A program made the translations under genes and the position numbers. From Nocardia sp. NBC_01503 (GTDB taxonomy: Bacteria > Actinomycetota > Actinomycetes > Mycobacteriales > Mycobacteriaceae): 64,000 nucleotides of DNA. The notes below the pieces were generated by a model, which did no database searches, had not been told where the DNA came from, and saw nothing but the letters and a program-made list of their open reading frames with translations. This document shows, in pieces, positions 8,103 through 15,246 of this stretch (the stretch's first letter is position 1; each line of letters begins with the position of its first letter). The stretch covers positions 1,240,001 through 1,304,000 of the forward strand of contig NZ_CP109596.1 in assembly GCF_036327755.1 (NCBI RefSeq), written 5' to 3'.

Positions 8103-9506
8103 TCAGTCCAGGTCGTCGTGGCGCATGAGCTGACGCGCGGCCTCGGTCACCGAGCCGGTCAGCGACGGGTACACCGAGAACGTCTGGGCGAGATCGTTCA
8201 CCGTCAGATTGTTCTGCACCGCAAGGGCGATGGGCAGAATCAGCTCCGAGGCGATCGGGGCCACCACCACACCGCCGATCACCACACCGGTGGCGGGTCG
8301 GCAGAAGATCTTCACGAAACCCCTACGCAGGCCCGACATCTTGGCCCGCGGGTTGGTGTTCAACGGCAACATGACCGTGCGCGCGGGCACCTCACCATTG
8401 TCGATGGCGGTCTGACTGACACCGACGGTCGCGATCTCCGGGCGCGTGAACACCGCCGAGGCAACGGTTTTCAGGCGAATCGGCTGCACACCCTCACCGA
8501 GCGCGTGGTACATGGCGATCCGGCCCTGCATGGCGGCCACCGAGGCCAGCGGCAGCAGACCCGTGCAGTCACCGGCCGCGTACACACCGGTCGCGGTGGT
8601 GCGCGACACCCGGTCCACGCGCAGGTAGCCGCCCTTGTCGAGTTCGATACCCAGGCGATCCAGACCGAGGTTCTGAGTATTCGGAATCGAACCGACCGTC
8701 ATGAGCGCATGCGAACCGGTCACGGTGCGGCCGTCGGACAGCTTCACCACAATGCCGTCGGCGGTGCGCTCCACCGCATCGGCGCGGGCGTGCTTGACCA
8801 GCTCCACACCGCGCTCGGCGAGCGCGTCCTCCAGCACCAGCGCGGCATCGGCGTCCTCACCGGGCAGCACGCGGTCGCGGCTGGAGACCAACTTCACCTG
8901 CACGCCCATTTCGGTGTAGGCGGAGACGAATTCGGCACCGGTGACACCCGAGCCGACCACCACCAGCGTCTCGGGCAGCTCCTTGAGGTCGTACAGCTGA
9001 CGCCAGTTGAGAATGCGCTCACCATCGGGCTCCGCACCCGGCAGCACCCGTGGGCTCGCACCGGTGGCGATCAAGACCACCTCGGCCTCGATGACCTGCT
9101 GCTGGCCATTACCCAGCGTCGCCTTCACCAGATGGGTGGCCAGACCCGGCGCCTGATCGATCAGTTCACCGTGACCGTTCAGCACGATCACGCCCGCGGT
9201 CTGCAACTTCACCTTGATATCGGCGGACTGCGCCTGCGCGAGCGCCTTCACGCGCGAGTTCACCTCGGAGAGCCGCACCTGCGCCTGCGAGGGATGCACG
9301 GTGACACCCAGATCCCGGGCGCGACGCAGATCGGTGCGAATACCGGTGGAGGCGATGAACGTCTTGGACGGCACACAGTCCCAGAGCACACACGCACCGC
9401 CGATGCCGTCACAGTCGATCAGCGTGACGGGCGCGCCGTGCTGAGCGGCGACCAGAGCCGCCTCGTATCCGGCGGGTCCGCCTCCGATGATCGCAATGCG
9501 GGTCAT
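8103..9506 (-). CDS. lpdA: NAD(P)H-quinone-reductase-type flavoprotein, LpdA-like
   Basis: A 467-residue pyridine nucleotide-disulfide oxidoreductase family protein. FAD site IIGGGPAGYEAA is at the N-terminus, the NAD(P) site VVGSGVTGAEFVSAYTE lies mid-protein, and the second FAD motif GVYAAGDCTG is followed by a dimerisation domain. Cys39 and Cys44 form the CX4C pair of a redox disulfide (GGACVLWDCVPSK). The C-terminal His-X4-Glu dyad of true lipoamide dehydrogenases is missing: the matching segment reads YPSLTGSVTE. Gene order next to the Rv3304 and ami genes identifies it as the LpdA (Rv3303c) orthologue, an NAD(P)H quinone reductase linked to oxidative-stress defence in mycobacteria. Confidence 0.9.
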   Translation of the reverse strand: MTRIAIIGGGPAGYEAALVAAQHGAPVTLIDCDGIGGACVLWDCVPSKTFIASTGIRTDLRRARDLGVTVHPSQAQVRLSEVNSRVKALAQAQSADIKVKLQTAGVIVLNGHGELIDQAPGLATHLVKATLGNGQQQVIEAEVVLIATGASPRVLPGAEPDGERILNWRQLYDLKELPETLVVVGSGVTGAEFVSAYTEMGVQVKLVSSRDRVLPGEDADAALVLEDALAERGVELVKHARADAVERTADGIVVKLSDGRTVTGSHALMTVGSIPNTQNLGLDRLGIELDKGGYLRVDRVSRTTATGVYAAGDCTGLLPLASVAAMQGRIAMYHALGEGVQPIRLKTVASAVFTRPEIATVGVSQTAIDNGEVPARTVMLPLNTNPRAKMSGLRRGFVKIFCRPATGVVIGGVVVAPIASELILPIALAVQNNLTVNDLAQTFSVYPSLTGSVTEAARQLMRHDDLD

Positions 9507-9721
9507 TGTTTCCCTCGCTTCTGGTGGGCTATCGGGATCTCCGATGCCGCCCTACAAACTTAACGGGCGGTATCCATACAGCTCGTACCGCCTCAAGCGT
9601 GGCAAAACCCACAATTCACATCCCCCGAAGTTCGCGGCCCGCCCCCGGTTCTGGACCGAGTGGAGCGGGGGAGCGAAGCGGAGGAGCGGAAGGAGGGAAG
9701 AACCGGGGTCACAGGGCCGCG

Positions 9722-9817
9722 AACCGCCGGAGCGAAGCGGAGGCAAATTGGATACCAACCGCCGGAGCGAAGCGGAGGCAAATTGGATACCAACCGCCCG
9801 AACGGAGCGGAGGCAAA
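9722..9817. repeat. 35-bp tandem repeat, about 2.7 copies
   Basis: Three head-to-tail units with a period of exactly 35 bases begin at 9724, 9759 and 9794. Each contains CGGAGCGAAGCGGAGGC followed by AAATTGGATACCAA; the third is degraded and truncated. A single unlinked GAGCGAAGCGGAGG core lies at 9671. This occupies most of the 365-base gap between lpdA and the next gene, which otherwise holds no gene. The period is not a multiple of three, which argues against coding. Confidence 0.85.
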
Positions 9818-9871
9818 TAGACACAGGGGGATCAGGGGAGCTTGCTCGGGAATGTTCGATAGGCTCTAACA

Positions 9872-10351
9872 GTGCCGATTTACGCCGCCTATGGATCCAA
9901 CATGGATCCCGAGCAGATGCTCAAGCGCTGTCCGCACTCCCCCGTGTACGGAACCGGCTGGCTGGAGGGTTGGCGCCTGACCTTCGCCGGGGACGACATC
10001 GGCTGGGAGGGACCGCTCGCGACCGTGGTCGAGGAGCCCGGATCCCGGGTTTTCGTCGTCCTCTACGACGTCCCGGGTGAGGACGAGGCGAGCCTGGACC
10101 GCTGGGAGGGCTCGGACTTCGGCATCCATAAGAAGATCCGCCTCCGGGTAACCCCCAACCAGGGCAACGCCACCCAGCCCGTATTGGCCTGGCTCTACGT
10201 CCTCGACGCCTACGAAGGCGGCCTACCCTCGGCTCGCTACATCGGCGTTATCGCCGAGGGAGCCGAAAAAGCGGGCGCCCCAAGCGAATACGTACACGCC
10301 CTGCGCACCCGCAACAGCAAGAACGTGGGTCCGGGCACCTTCGGCCCATAA
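9872..10351 (+). CDS. Gamma-glutamylcyclotransferase-fold protein (Rv3304-like)
   Basis: A 159-residue protein beginning PIYAAYGSNMDPEQM, the substrate-loop motif (YGSN) of the gamma-glutamylcyclotransferase (GGCT/BtrG) fold. Later segments FVVLYDVPGEDEASLDRWEG fit the same fold, with an acidic residue in the DRWEG segment as catalytic candidate. The matching M. tuberculosis gene is Rv3304, between lpdA and amiA1 as here. The real substrate is unknown. The GTG start leaves no obvious strong ribosome site. A strong hairpin ends the gene. Confidence 0.82.
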   Translation: MPIYAAYGSNMDPEQMLKRCPHSPVYGTGWLEGWRLTFAGDDIGWEGPLATVVEEPGSRVFVVLYDVPGEDEASLDRWEGSDFGIHKKIRLRVTPNQGNATQPVLAWLYVLDAYEGGLPSARYIGVIAEGAEKAGAPSEYVHALRTRNSKNVGPGTFGP

Positions 10352-10375
10352 ACTCCGTCATCTCGCTCATACGCC

Positions 10376-10406
10376 GCCGGGCCGCACCCTGAGGGTGCGG
10401 CCCGGC
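10376..10406. terminator. Bidirectional hairpin between convergent genes
   Basis: GCCGGGCCGCACCCT is followed by a one-base centre and AGGGTGCGGCCCGGC, a near-perfect palindrome with a 14-base-pair stem, then CGCTTTG-like sequence. It lies between the convergent GGCT-like gene and amiA, so it can serve both. Confidence 0.75.
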
Positions 10407-10431
10407 GCTTTGTTCGCCGCGAATGCCTGTG

Positions 10432-11826
10432 TCAGTGGGCGTTCAGGACGATATTCGTCATGACTCGGACGCCCACCGCCAGCGCGCGCTCGTCGATATC
10501 GAACGTCGGCTGGTGCAGGTCGAGTTGTTCGCCCTGACCGGACCACACACCCAGGCGGGCCATGGCTCCCGGAACCTCTTCCAGATACCAGGAGAAGTCC
10601 TCACCACCACCGGACTGCTGGGTGTCCGCGAGCGCATCGGGGCCGACCTCGCGGATGGCGTCCTCGAACATGCGAACGGCCAGTTCGTCATTCACCACCG
10701 GCGGCACACCGCGCTTGTAGTTGAGCTGCCAGCGCACACCGGTCGGCGCGAGCAGACCCTCGACGATCTCGCGGACCATCGGCTCGAGCAGGGACCAGGT
10801 GGCGTGATCGCCGGTGCGCACGGTGCCGGTGAGCATGCCGGTCTGCGGAATAGCGTTGGGCGCCTTGCCCGCCGACACCGCACCCCACACCATGACGGTG
10901 CTGGTGCGCGGATCGATACGACGGCTCAACAGGCCCGGCAGGCCGGTGATCACCGTGCCGATGGCGTAGACCAGATCGCTGGTGAGATGCGGGCGCGAGG
11001 TGTGCCCGCCGGGCGAATCCAACACCAGTTCGACCGTATCGGCGGCGGAGGTGATGGCCCCCACCCGAATTCCGACGCGTCCGACCTCCAGGCGCGGATC
11101 GCAGTGCAGCGCGAACATGCGCGACACATCCTCCATGGCGCCGGCGGCGACCATATCGATGGCACCGCCGGGCATGACCTCCTCGGCGGGCTGGAAGACC
11201 AGTCGCACACCGACCGGCAGGTTCGGAACCTCGGCCAGTGCCAGCGCGGTACCGAGCAGGATCGTGGTGTGCGCGTCATGCCCGCAGGCATGCGAGACAC
11301 CCGGAACGGTCGAGGCGAACGGCAGGCCGGTGTACTCCTGCAGCGGCAGGGCGTCCATATCGGCGCGCAGGCCGATCCGCGGGGTGTCCGGGCCGATATC
11401 GACGATGAGCCCGGTGCCGCCCGGTAGCTTGCGCGGTTCGAGACCGGCCTTCACCAGCCAGGACTCGATGAATTCGGTGGTACCGAACTCGGTGCGGGAG
11501 AGCTCCGGATTGGCGTGGATATGGCGTCGCCAGTGGATCAGATCATCGGCGTGGTCCGCGAGCCACGCATCGACGATCGCCCGTCCGCCGATCATGTCCT
11601 CCGGTAAATCCACCATGTCCACCATGCCCGTTTCAAAGCCCATATCGACCCCCACCGAGCTGCCCGTCGCGACGCTCGCAGCCCCCTGCGTTAGGCAGGT
11701 GCCTGCGGCGTTATGTCCCGAAGCTCGCACTGTGTCCAATACGGCGCTCCCGTGGCCCTGCGTGGTTACGCAGGCTGCCGCCTCCGGGCCTGACGCTCGC
11801 GCCGCGGACCGGCCGGTTGTGCTCAC
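10432..11826 (-). CDS. amiA: M20-family amidohydrolase, AmiA-like
   Basis: A peptidase-M20/amidohydrolase family protein. Metal-binding and catalytic landmarks are RRHIHANPELS, IGLRADMDALPLQEYTGLPFAS, CGHDAHTTILLG, FQPAEEVMPGGA and SGGGEDFSWYLEEVPG. The GTG at 11826 overlaps the amiB stop (GTGA) and has an AGGAGG site seven bases upstream, giving 464 residues. Residues 2-61 are low-complexity and encoded by a repeat element; the conserved protein begins near an internal ATG at 11643 (403 residues, close to the 389 of M. tuberculosis AmiA1). Either start is possible. It probably deacylates small N-acyl amino acids or related amides; the substrate is unknown. Confidence 0.88.
   Translation of the reverse strand: MSTTGRSAARASGPEAAACVTTQGHGSAVLDTVRASGHNAAGTCLTQGAASVATGSSVGVDMGFETGMVDMVDLPEDMIGGRAIVDAWLADHADDLIHWRRHIHANPELSRTEFGTTEFIESWLVKAGLEPRKLPGGTGLIVDIGPDTPRIGLRADMDALPLQEYTGLPFASTVPGVSHACGHDAHTTILLGTALALAEVPNLPVGVRLVFQPAEEVMPGGAIDMVAAGAMEDVSRMFALHCDPRLEVGRVGIRVGAITSAADTVELVLDSPGGHTSRPHLTSDLVYAIGTVITGLPGLLSRRIDPRTSTVMVWGAVSAGKAPNAIPQTGMLTGTVRTGDHATWSLLEPMVREIVEGLLAPTGVRWQLNYKRGVPPVVNDELAVRMFEDAIREVGPDALADTQQSGGGEDFSWYLEEVPGAMARLGVWSGQGEQLDLHQPTFDIDERALAVGVRVMTNIVLNAH
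11672..11803. repeat. Degenerate repeat element at the amiB/amiA junction
   Basis: The stretch holds the hairpin CCTGCGT-GGTT-ACGCAGG (11757-11774) flanked by GCCTCCGGGCCTGACGCTCGC. It also has a second and a third diverged unit carrying CCTGCGTTAGGCAGG and CTGCGGCGTTATG with GCGAGC half-sites. The core AGGCCCGGAGGCG / GCGTAACCACGC / GGGCC (minus strand) is shared with the element at 19506-19597. It encodes the odd N-terminal extension of AmiA without breaking the frame. Confidence 0.6.
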
Positions 11827-13043
11827 CGAATGTCCTCCTGTCGAAGAAACTGCCGTTGCATGACTCGTTCCGACAACCTGTCCCTATGAAATTTGTCGCC
11901 CGCGAGTTGTATCGCGGTGCGGGCCAAAGCCGTTGCCCCGTCGATGACAGCCCGATCGGCCGAGGCGTTGACCGCCGCCGCCGCGAACGCGGGCTGATGC
12001 GTCACCGCTCCCCCGGCATCGATGCCGATGACCGGGTGGATACCGGGGATGACATTGGTGACATTGCCCATATCCGTGCTGCCCAGCGGCCGTGCGGCCT
12101 CGAGTTCCGGGGCTATCGGCTCGCGTCCGAGATCGCGGATCTGCTCGCGATAGGCACACAGTAGTGCGCTGTCGGGAGTGAGCTCGGTATATGTCGGCGC
12201 GAGCTTCCGGATTTCATGTGTGCATCCGGTCGCCAAGGCACCTGCCTCGAAACAAGCCGATGCGCGTTGCATCAGATCGTCGAGTGTCGCGGAGTCGACT
12301 GCCCGTAGGTAATACAGCAGTTCCGCGTGTCCGGGCACGATATTGGGGGCCACGCCGCCCGAGCCGACTATACCGTGCAGTTGCTGTCCGGGGAGCAGAT
12401 GTTGACGGAGCAAACCGAGCGCAACCTGAGCGATAGTCACGGCATCCAAGGCATTTCGCCCATATTGCGGTGCGGCGCTGGCATGCGATTCGCGACCGCT
12501 GTAGGTGACCGAGAGATCCGCGAGGGCGAGCGAATGCGCGCCCGCGATGTCCTCCGGACCGGGATGGACCATCATCGCCATGGCCACATCGTCGAAGACG
12601 CCGCGGTCGAGCATGAGGACCTTGCCGCCGCCGCTCTCCTCGGCAGGGGTGCCGAAGACCTTCACGGTGATATCGCAGGCGTCCGCGACCGCGGCCAAGC
12701 CGAGCGCCGCGCCTACCGCCGAAGCGGCAATGATGTTGTGCCCGCAGGCATGTCCGATCTCCGGGAGCGCGTCATACTCGGCGCAGATACCGACCACCAG
12801 GTCACCATGGCCGTACTCGGCGGTGAAGGCCGTGGGGAGATCGGCCACCCCGGATTCGATTCGGAATCCGCGCTCACGCAGCGGCTCGATGGTCTTGGCG
12901 ACACTGTGGAATTCCTCGAAAGCCAACTCCGGCTCGGCATGAATCGAATGCGACAGCGCGAGCAGCTGCTCCCGAGCTACTTCGATCGCACTGTCAGCAG
13001 CACCGAACAGGGCCGGATCAGCCGGAGCGACGGAGACATTCAC
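11823..13043 (-). CDS. amiB: M20-family amidohydrolase, AmiB-like
   Basis: A second M20 amidohydrolase, sharing the fold with AmiA and read first in the operon. Landmarks: ALSHSIHAEPELAFEE, VGICAEYDALPEIGHACGHN, FGTPAEESGGGKVLML, and GSTDMGNVTNVIPGIHP near the C-terminus. From the GTG at 13043 the product has 406 residues, near the 394 of AmiB1 of M. tuberculosis. An ATG at 13133 would add 30 less conserved residues; neither start has a strong ribosome site. The stop overlaps the amiA start by four bases. The pair is probably a bilobal metallo-amidohydrolase set for related substrates. Confidence 0.85.
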   Translation of the reverse strand: MNVSVAPADPALFGAADSAIEVAREQLLALSHSIHAEPELAFEEFHSVAKTIEPLRERGFRIESGVADLPTAFTAEYGHGDLVVGICAEYDALPEIGHACGHNIIAASAVGAALGLAAVADACDITVKVFGTPAEESGGGKVLMLDRGVFDDVAMAMMVHPGPEDIAGAHSLALADLSVTYSGRESHASAAPQYGRNALDAVTIAQVALGLLRQHLLPGQQLHGIVGSGGVAPNIVPGHAELLYYLRAVDSATLDDLMQRASACFEAGALATGCTHEIRKLAPTYTELTPDSALLCAYREQIRDLGREPIAPELEAARPLGSTDMGNVTNVIPGIHPVIGIDAGGAVTHQPAFAAAAVNASADRAVIDGATALARTAIQLAGDKFHRDRLSERVMQRQFLRQEDIR

Positions 13044-13242
13044 CGACGCAGCATTCCATGACGGCACGGGCAATCCGTACCGACTTATCGGGGGAAATGA
13101 ATTCCGGTCATCGCCGCCGCGCGATGGTGGCATAACCCACAGTCTTACACCCCTCCGCCTCCCCGCAACTTCGGCGCACGGCCTGGGAGCCGTTGACCGT
13201 TGTGCACGCGGCCCGCGGTTGGGCATCAAGACGATTTTGGGG

Positions 13243-13278
13243 GTACCCGGGGAGTTACCCCGATCTCACGAGATCAGT
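13243..13278. repeat. Intergenic repeat, copy B (GTACCC / GTTACCCCGA / AGATCAGT)
   Basis: GTACCCGGGGAGTTACCCCGA is followed by TCTCACG and AGATCAGT, repeating the order seen at 3930-3967. Here GATCTC-AC-GAGATC adds an internal palindrome. It sits in the 307-base gap between amiB and the enoyl-CoA hydratase gene, where no gene is visible. Confidence 0.6.
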
Positions 13279-13350
13279 AATTGCGTTCCGGAGAACCGAC
13301 TGCCCCGCCTCCTGTATCGGGGGGCGGGGCAGGTCGTATCTTTCGGCTGC

Positions 13351-14058
13351 TCAGCTCGGGCTGAAGCCCAGGTTTTCCGGGGTGGTCTCGACGGCGAGGC
13401 CCGCGAGGATGTGCTGGTGCAGGGCGCGCTTGATGACCGGGAGGTTGGGCTTGCGGTTGTTCTTGAGGGCGTCGGCCTGGGCCACCGCACCGGCCAGCAA
13501 TGCCTCGGCATCCAGCTTGCCGTCCACGATCTTGGCGGCGATGGCATCGTCCGCGCCGTAGCGGCGGCCGGTGGTCATGGCCTCCACCGCGACCTGATTG
13601 GTGAGGCGGCCGGTGACCAGGGCGTTCATCGCGACCGTGAACGGCATGCCCAGATGCACCTCGGGCAGGCACCAGAAACCGCGGTCCGCGCGCATCAGAC
13701 GGAAGTCGCAGGAGGTGGCGAGCATGGCACCGGCACCGAAGGCGTGCCCGTTCACCGCGGCGATGGTGGGCATCTGGAAGGCCAGCAGGCGGGTGTACAG
13801 CGAGTGCACGCGATCGAGGTACCAGCAGTTCTGGTCGAAATTGCCGAACAGCCAGTCGGTGTCGAGGCCATTGCTGAAGAACTTGCCGTTCGCGGTGACC
13901 ACCAGCGCGGCCGGACCCTCGGACGCCTCGACCTCGTCGAGCAGGGCGTGCACCTCGGTGATCCAATCCGGGTGGAAACGGTTCTCGCTGTCGATGTTCT
14001 GACCCTCGGCACCGAGGTACAGCACGAACACGTCCCCATCACGCTTCAAATACGGCAT
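13351..14058 (-). CDS. Enoyl-CoA hydratase/isomerase family protein
   Basis: A 235-residue crotonase-fold protein, a little shorter than the usual 250-270. The acyl-CoA oxyanion-hole segments are visible: VVTANGKFFSNGLDTDWL, then PTIAAVNGHAFGAGAMLATSCDFRLM. In the second, the HAFGAGA glycine-rich turn matches the HxxGGG motif; LPEVHLGMPFTVAMNALV follows. The two catalytic glutamates of classic hydratases are not evident, so an isomerase or another crotonase reaction is possible. It has no counterpart at this place in M. tuberculosis and seems inserted between amiB and punA. Confidence 0.85.
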   Translation of the reverse strand: MPYLKRDGDVFVLYLGAEGQNIDSENRFHPDWITEVHALLDEVEASEGPAALVVTANGKFFSNGLDTDWLFGNFDQNCWYLDRVHSLYTRLLAFQMPTIAAVNGHAFGAGAMLATSCDFRLMRADRGFWCLPEVHLGMPFTVAMNALVTGRLTNQVAVEAMTTGRRYGADDAIAAKIVDGKLDAEALLAGAVAQADALKNNRKPNLPVIKRALHQHILAGLAVETTPENLGFSPS

Positions 14059-14230
14059 GGGTGCAGATTAGCGGGGGCGCGCGCGAAGTCCTACCGACGG
14101 GTAGGGAGTGTGGTTCGCGGCGCGGCAACCGTGTGGCGACACCGCGGGCGGGACAGCGAAATCCGGGCGAACCGGGCCGGTCAGCGGCGTGACCGAGCAT
14201 GCGAGATCGCCGAGGACTAGGGTGGGCGAC

Positions 14231-15010
14231 ATGCTATCCGAGCAGGCCGCAAAGGCTATTGCTGAACGAACGGGAGTGGAGCGCCACCGGGTCGCGGTGG
14301 TGCTCGGATCGGGTTGGCAGGAGGCCGCCGCGGAGATCGGCGACCCGGCCACCTCGATCCCCATGGCCGAGGTTCCGGGCTTCGGATCACCCACGGCGCA
14401 GGGACATCAGGGCACCATCCACTCGGTCGCGGTCAATGACTCGCCGGTGCTGCTGCTCATGGGACGCCAACACCTCTACGAGGGTCATGAGCCCGCGCAG
14501 GTCGTGCACAATGTGCGCACCGCGCTGGCGGCGGGCGCGGAGACCATCCTGCTCACCAATGCCGCGGGTGGCATCCGCGACGACCTGCATGTCGGTGAGC
14601 CGGTGCTGATCAGCGACCACATCAACCTCACCCTGCGCACCCCCATCGCCGGAGCCAATTTCGTCGATATGGTTGATGCCTGGGATCCCGAATTGCGTTC
14701 CCTGGCAAGGGAAGTCGACCCCAGCCTGACCGAGGGTGTGTACGCGGGCCTGACCGGACCGCAGTACGAGACCCCCGCCGAGATCCGCTGGCTGCGCACC
14801 ATCGGCGCGGACCTGGTCGGCATGTCCACCGTGCTGGAGGCCATCGCCGCCCGCGAGGGCGGAGCCAAGGTGCTGGGTATCTCCCTGGTCACCAACCTGG
14901 CCGCGGGCGTCACCGGCGCACACCTCTCGCACGCGGAGGTCCTCGCCGAAGGGCACGCCGCCGCACCGCGATTGGGCAAACTGCTGCGCGGAGTACTGGA
15001 ACGCCTGTAA
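14231..15010 (+). CDS. punA: Purine nucleoside phosphorylase
   Basis: A trimeric-type purine nucleoside phosphorylase (about 259 residues from the ATG at 14231). It cleaves inosine and guanosine to the base and ribose 1-phosphate. Key segments are [17 protein letters not shown], the phosphate site, [65 protein letters not shown] and SLVTNLAAG. It matches PunA/DeoD (Rv3307) in the same neighbourhood. Longer in-frame starts exist upstream (GTG at 14222 and earlier), but the ATG lies just after a GGGTGGG stretch. It feeds the PmmB and Upp salvage steps encoded downstream. Confidence 0.93.
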   Translation: MLSEQAAKAIAERTGVERHRVAVVLGSGWQEAAAEIGDPATSIPMAEVPGFGSPTAQGHQGTIHSVAVNDSPVLLLMGRQHLYEGHEPAQVVHNVRTALAAGAETILLTNAAGGIRDDLHVGEPVLISDHINLTLRTPIAGANFVDMVDAWDPELRSLAREVDPSLTEGVYAGLTGPQYETPAEIRWLRTIGADLVGMSTVLEAIAAREGGAKVLGISLVTNLAAGVTGAHLSHAEVLAEGHAAAPRLGKLLRGVLERL

Positions 15011-15076
15011 TACCGGAAACGCGCGCCGGAACCCGCTGGTCCCACACGGGTCCTTCGTGATCCCGGCAAGGGCCCT

Positions 15077-15115
15077 CGTCATCCCGGCATGTTTTCGGCC
15101 GGCATCCATCCCGGC
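15077..15115. repeat. Half copy of the CGTCATCCCGGC palindromic repeat
   Basis: CGTCATCCCGGCATGTTTTC followed by GGCCGGCATCC resembles the left arm of the full palindromic repeat at 21554-21629. The right arm is missing. It lies in the 236-base gap between punA and pmmB, where no gene is visible. Confidence 0.65.
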
Positions 15116-15246
15116 AGCACATGGGCCGACGGTGCGAACTCCGGCCTGAAGCGCGCCGGAATGGCAGGACAGGTCTCCATACCGACCTGTCTGAACACGG
15201 CATCAGCGGGTAATCGAACGCCGATACCCGACCATAGGAGACGCAC

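Noticed and set aside
7776..9563. A 595-codon open frame antisense to lpdA
   Set aside because: Composition is that of a frame shadow; LpdA motifs on the minus strand are complete.
9722..9817. CRISPR array
   Set aside because: Units are contiguous tandem repeats without unique spacers, and no cas genes are present.
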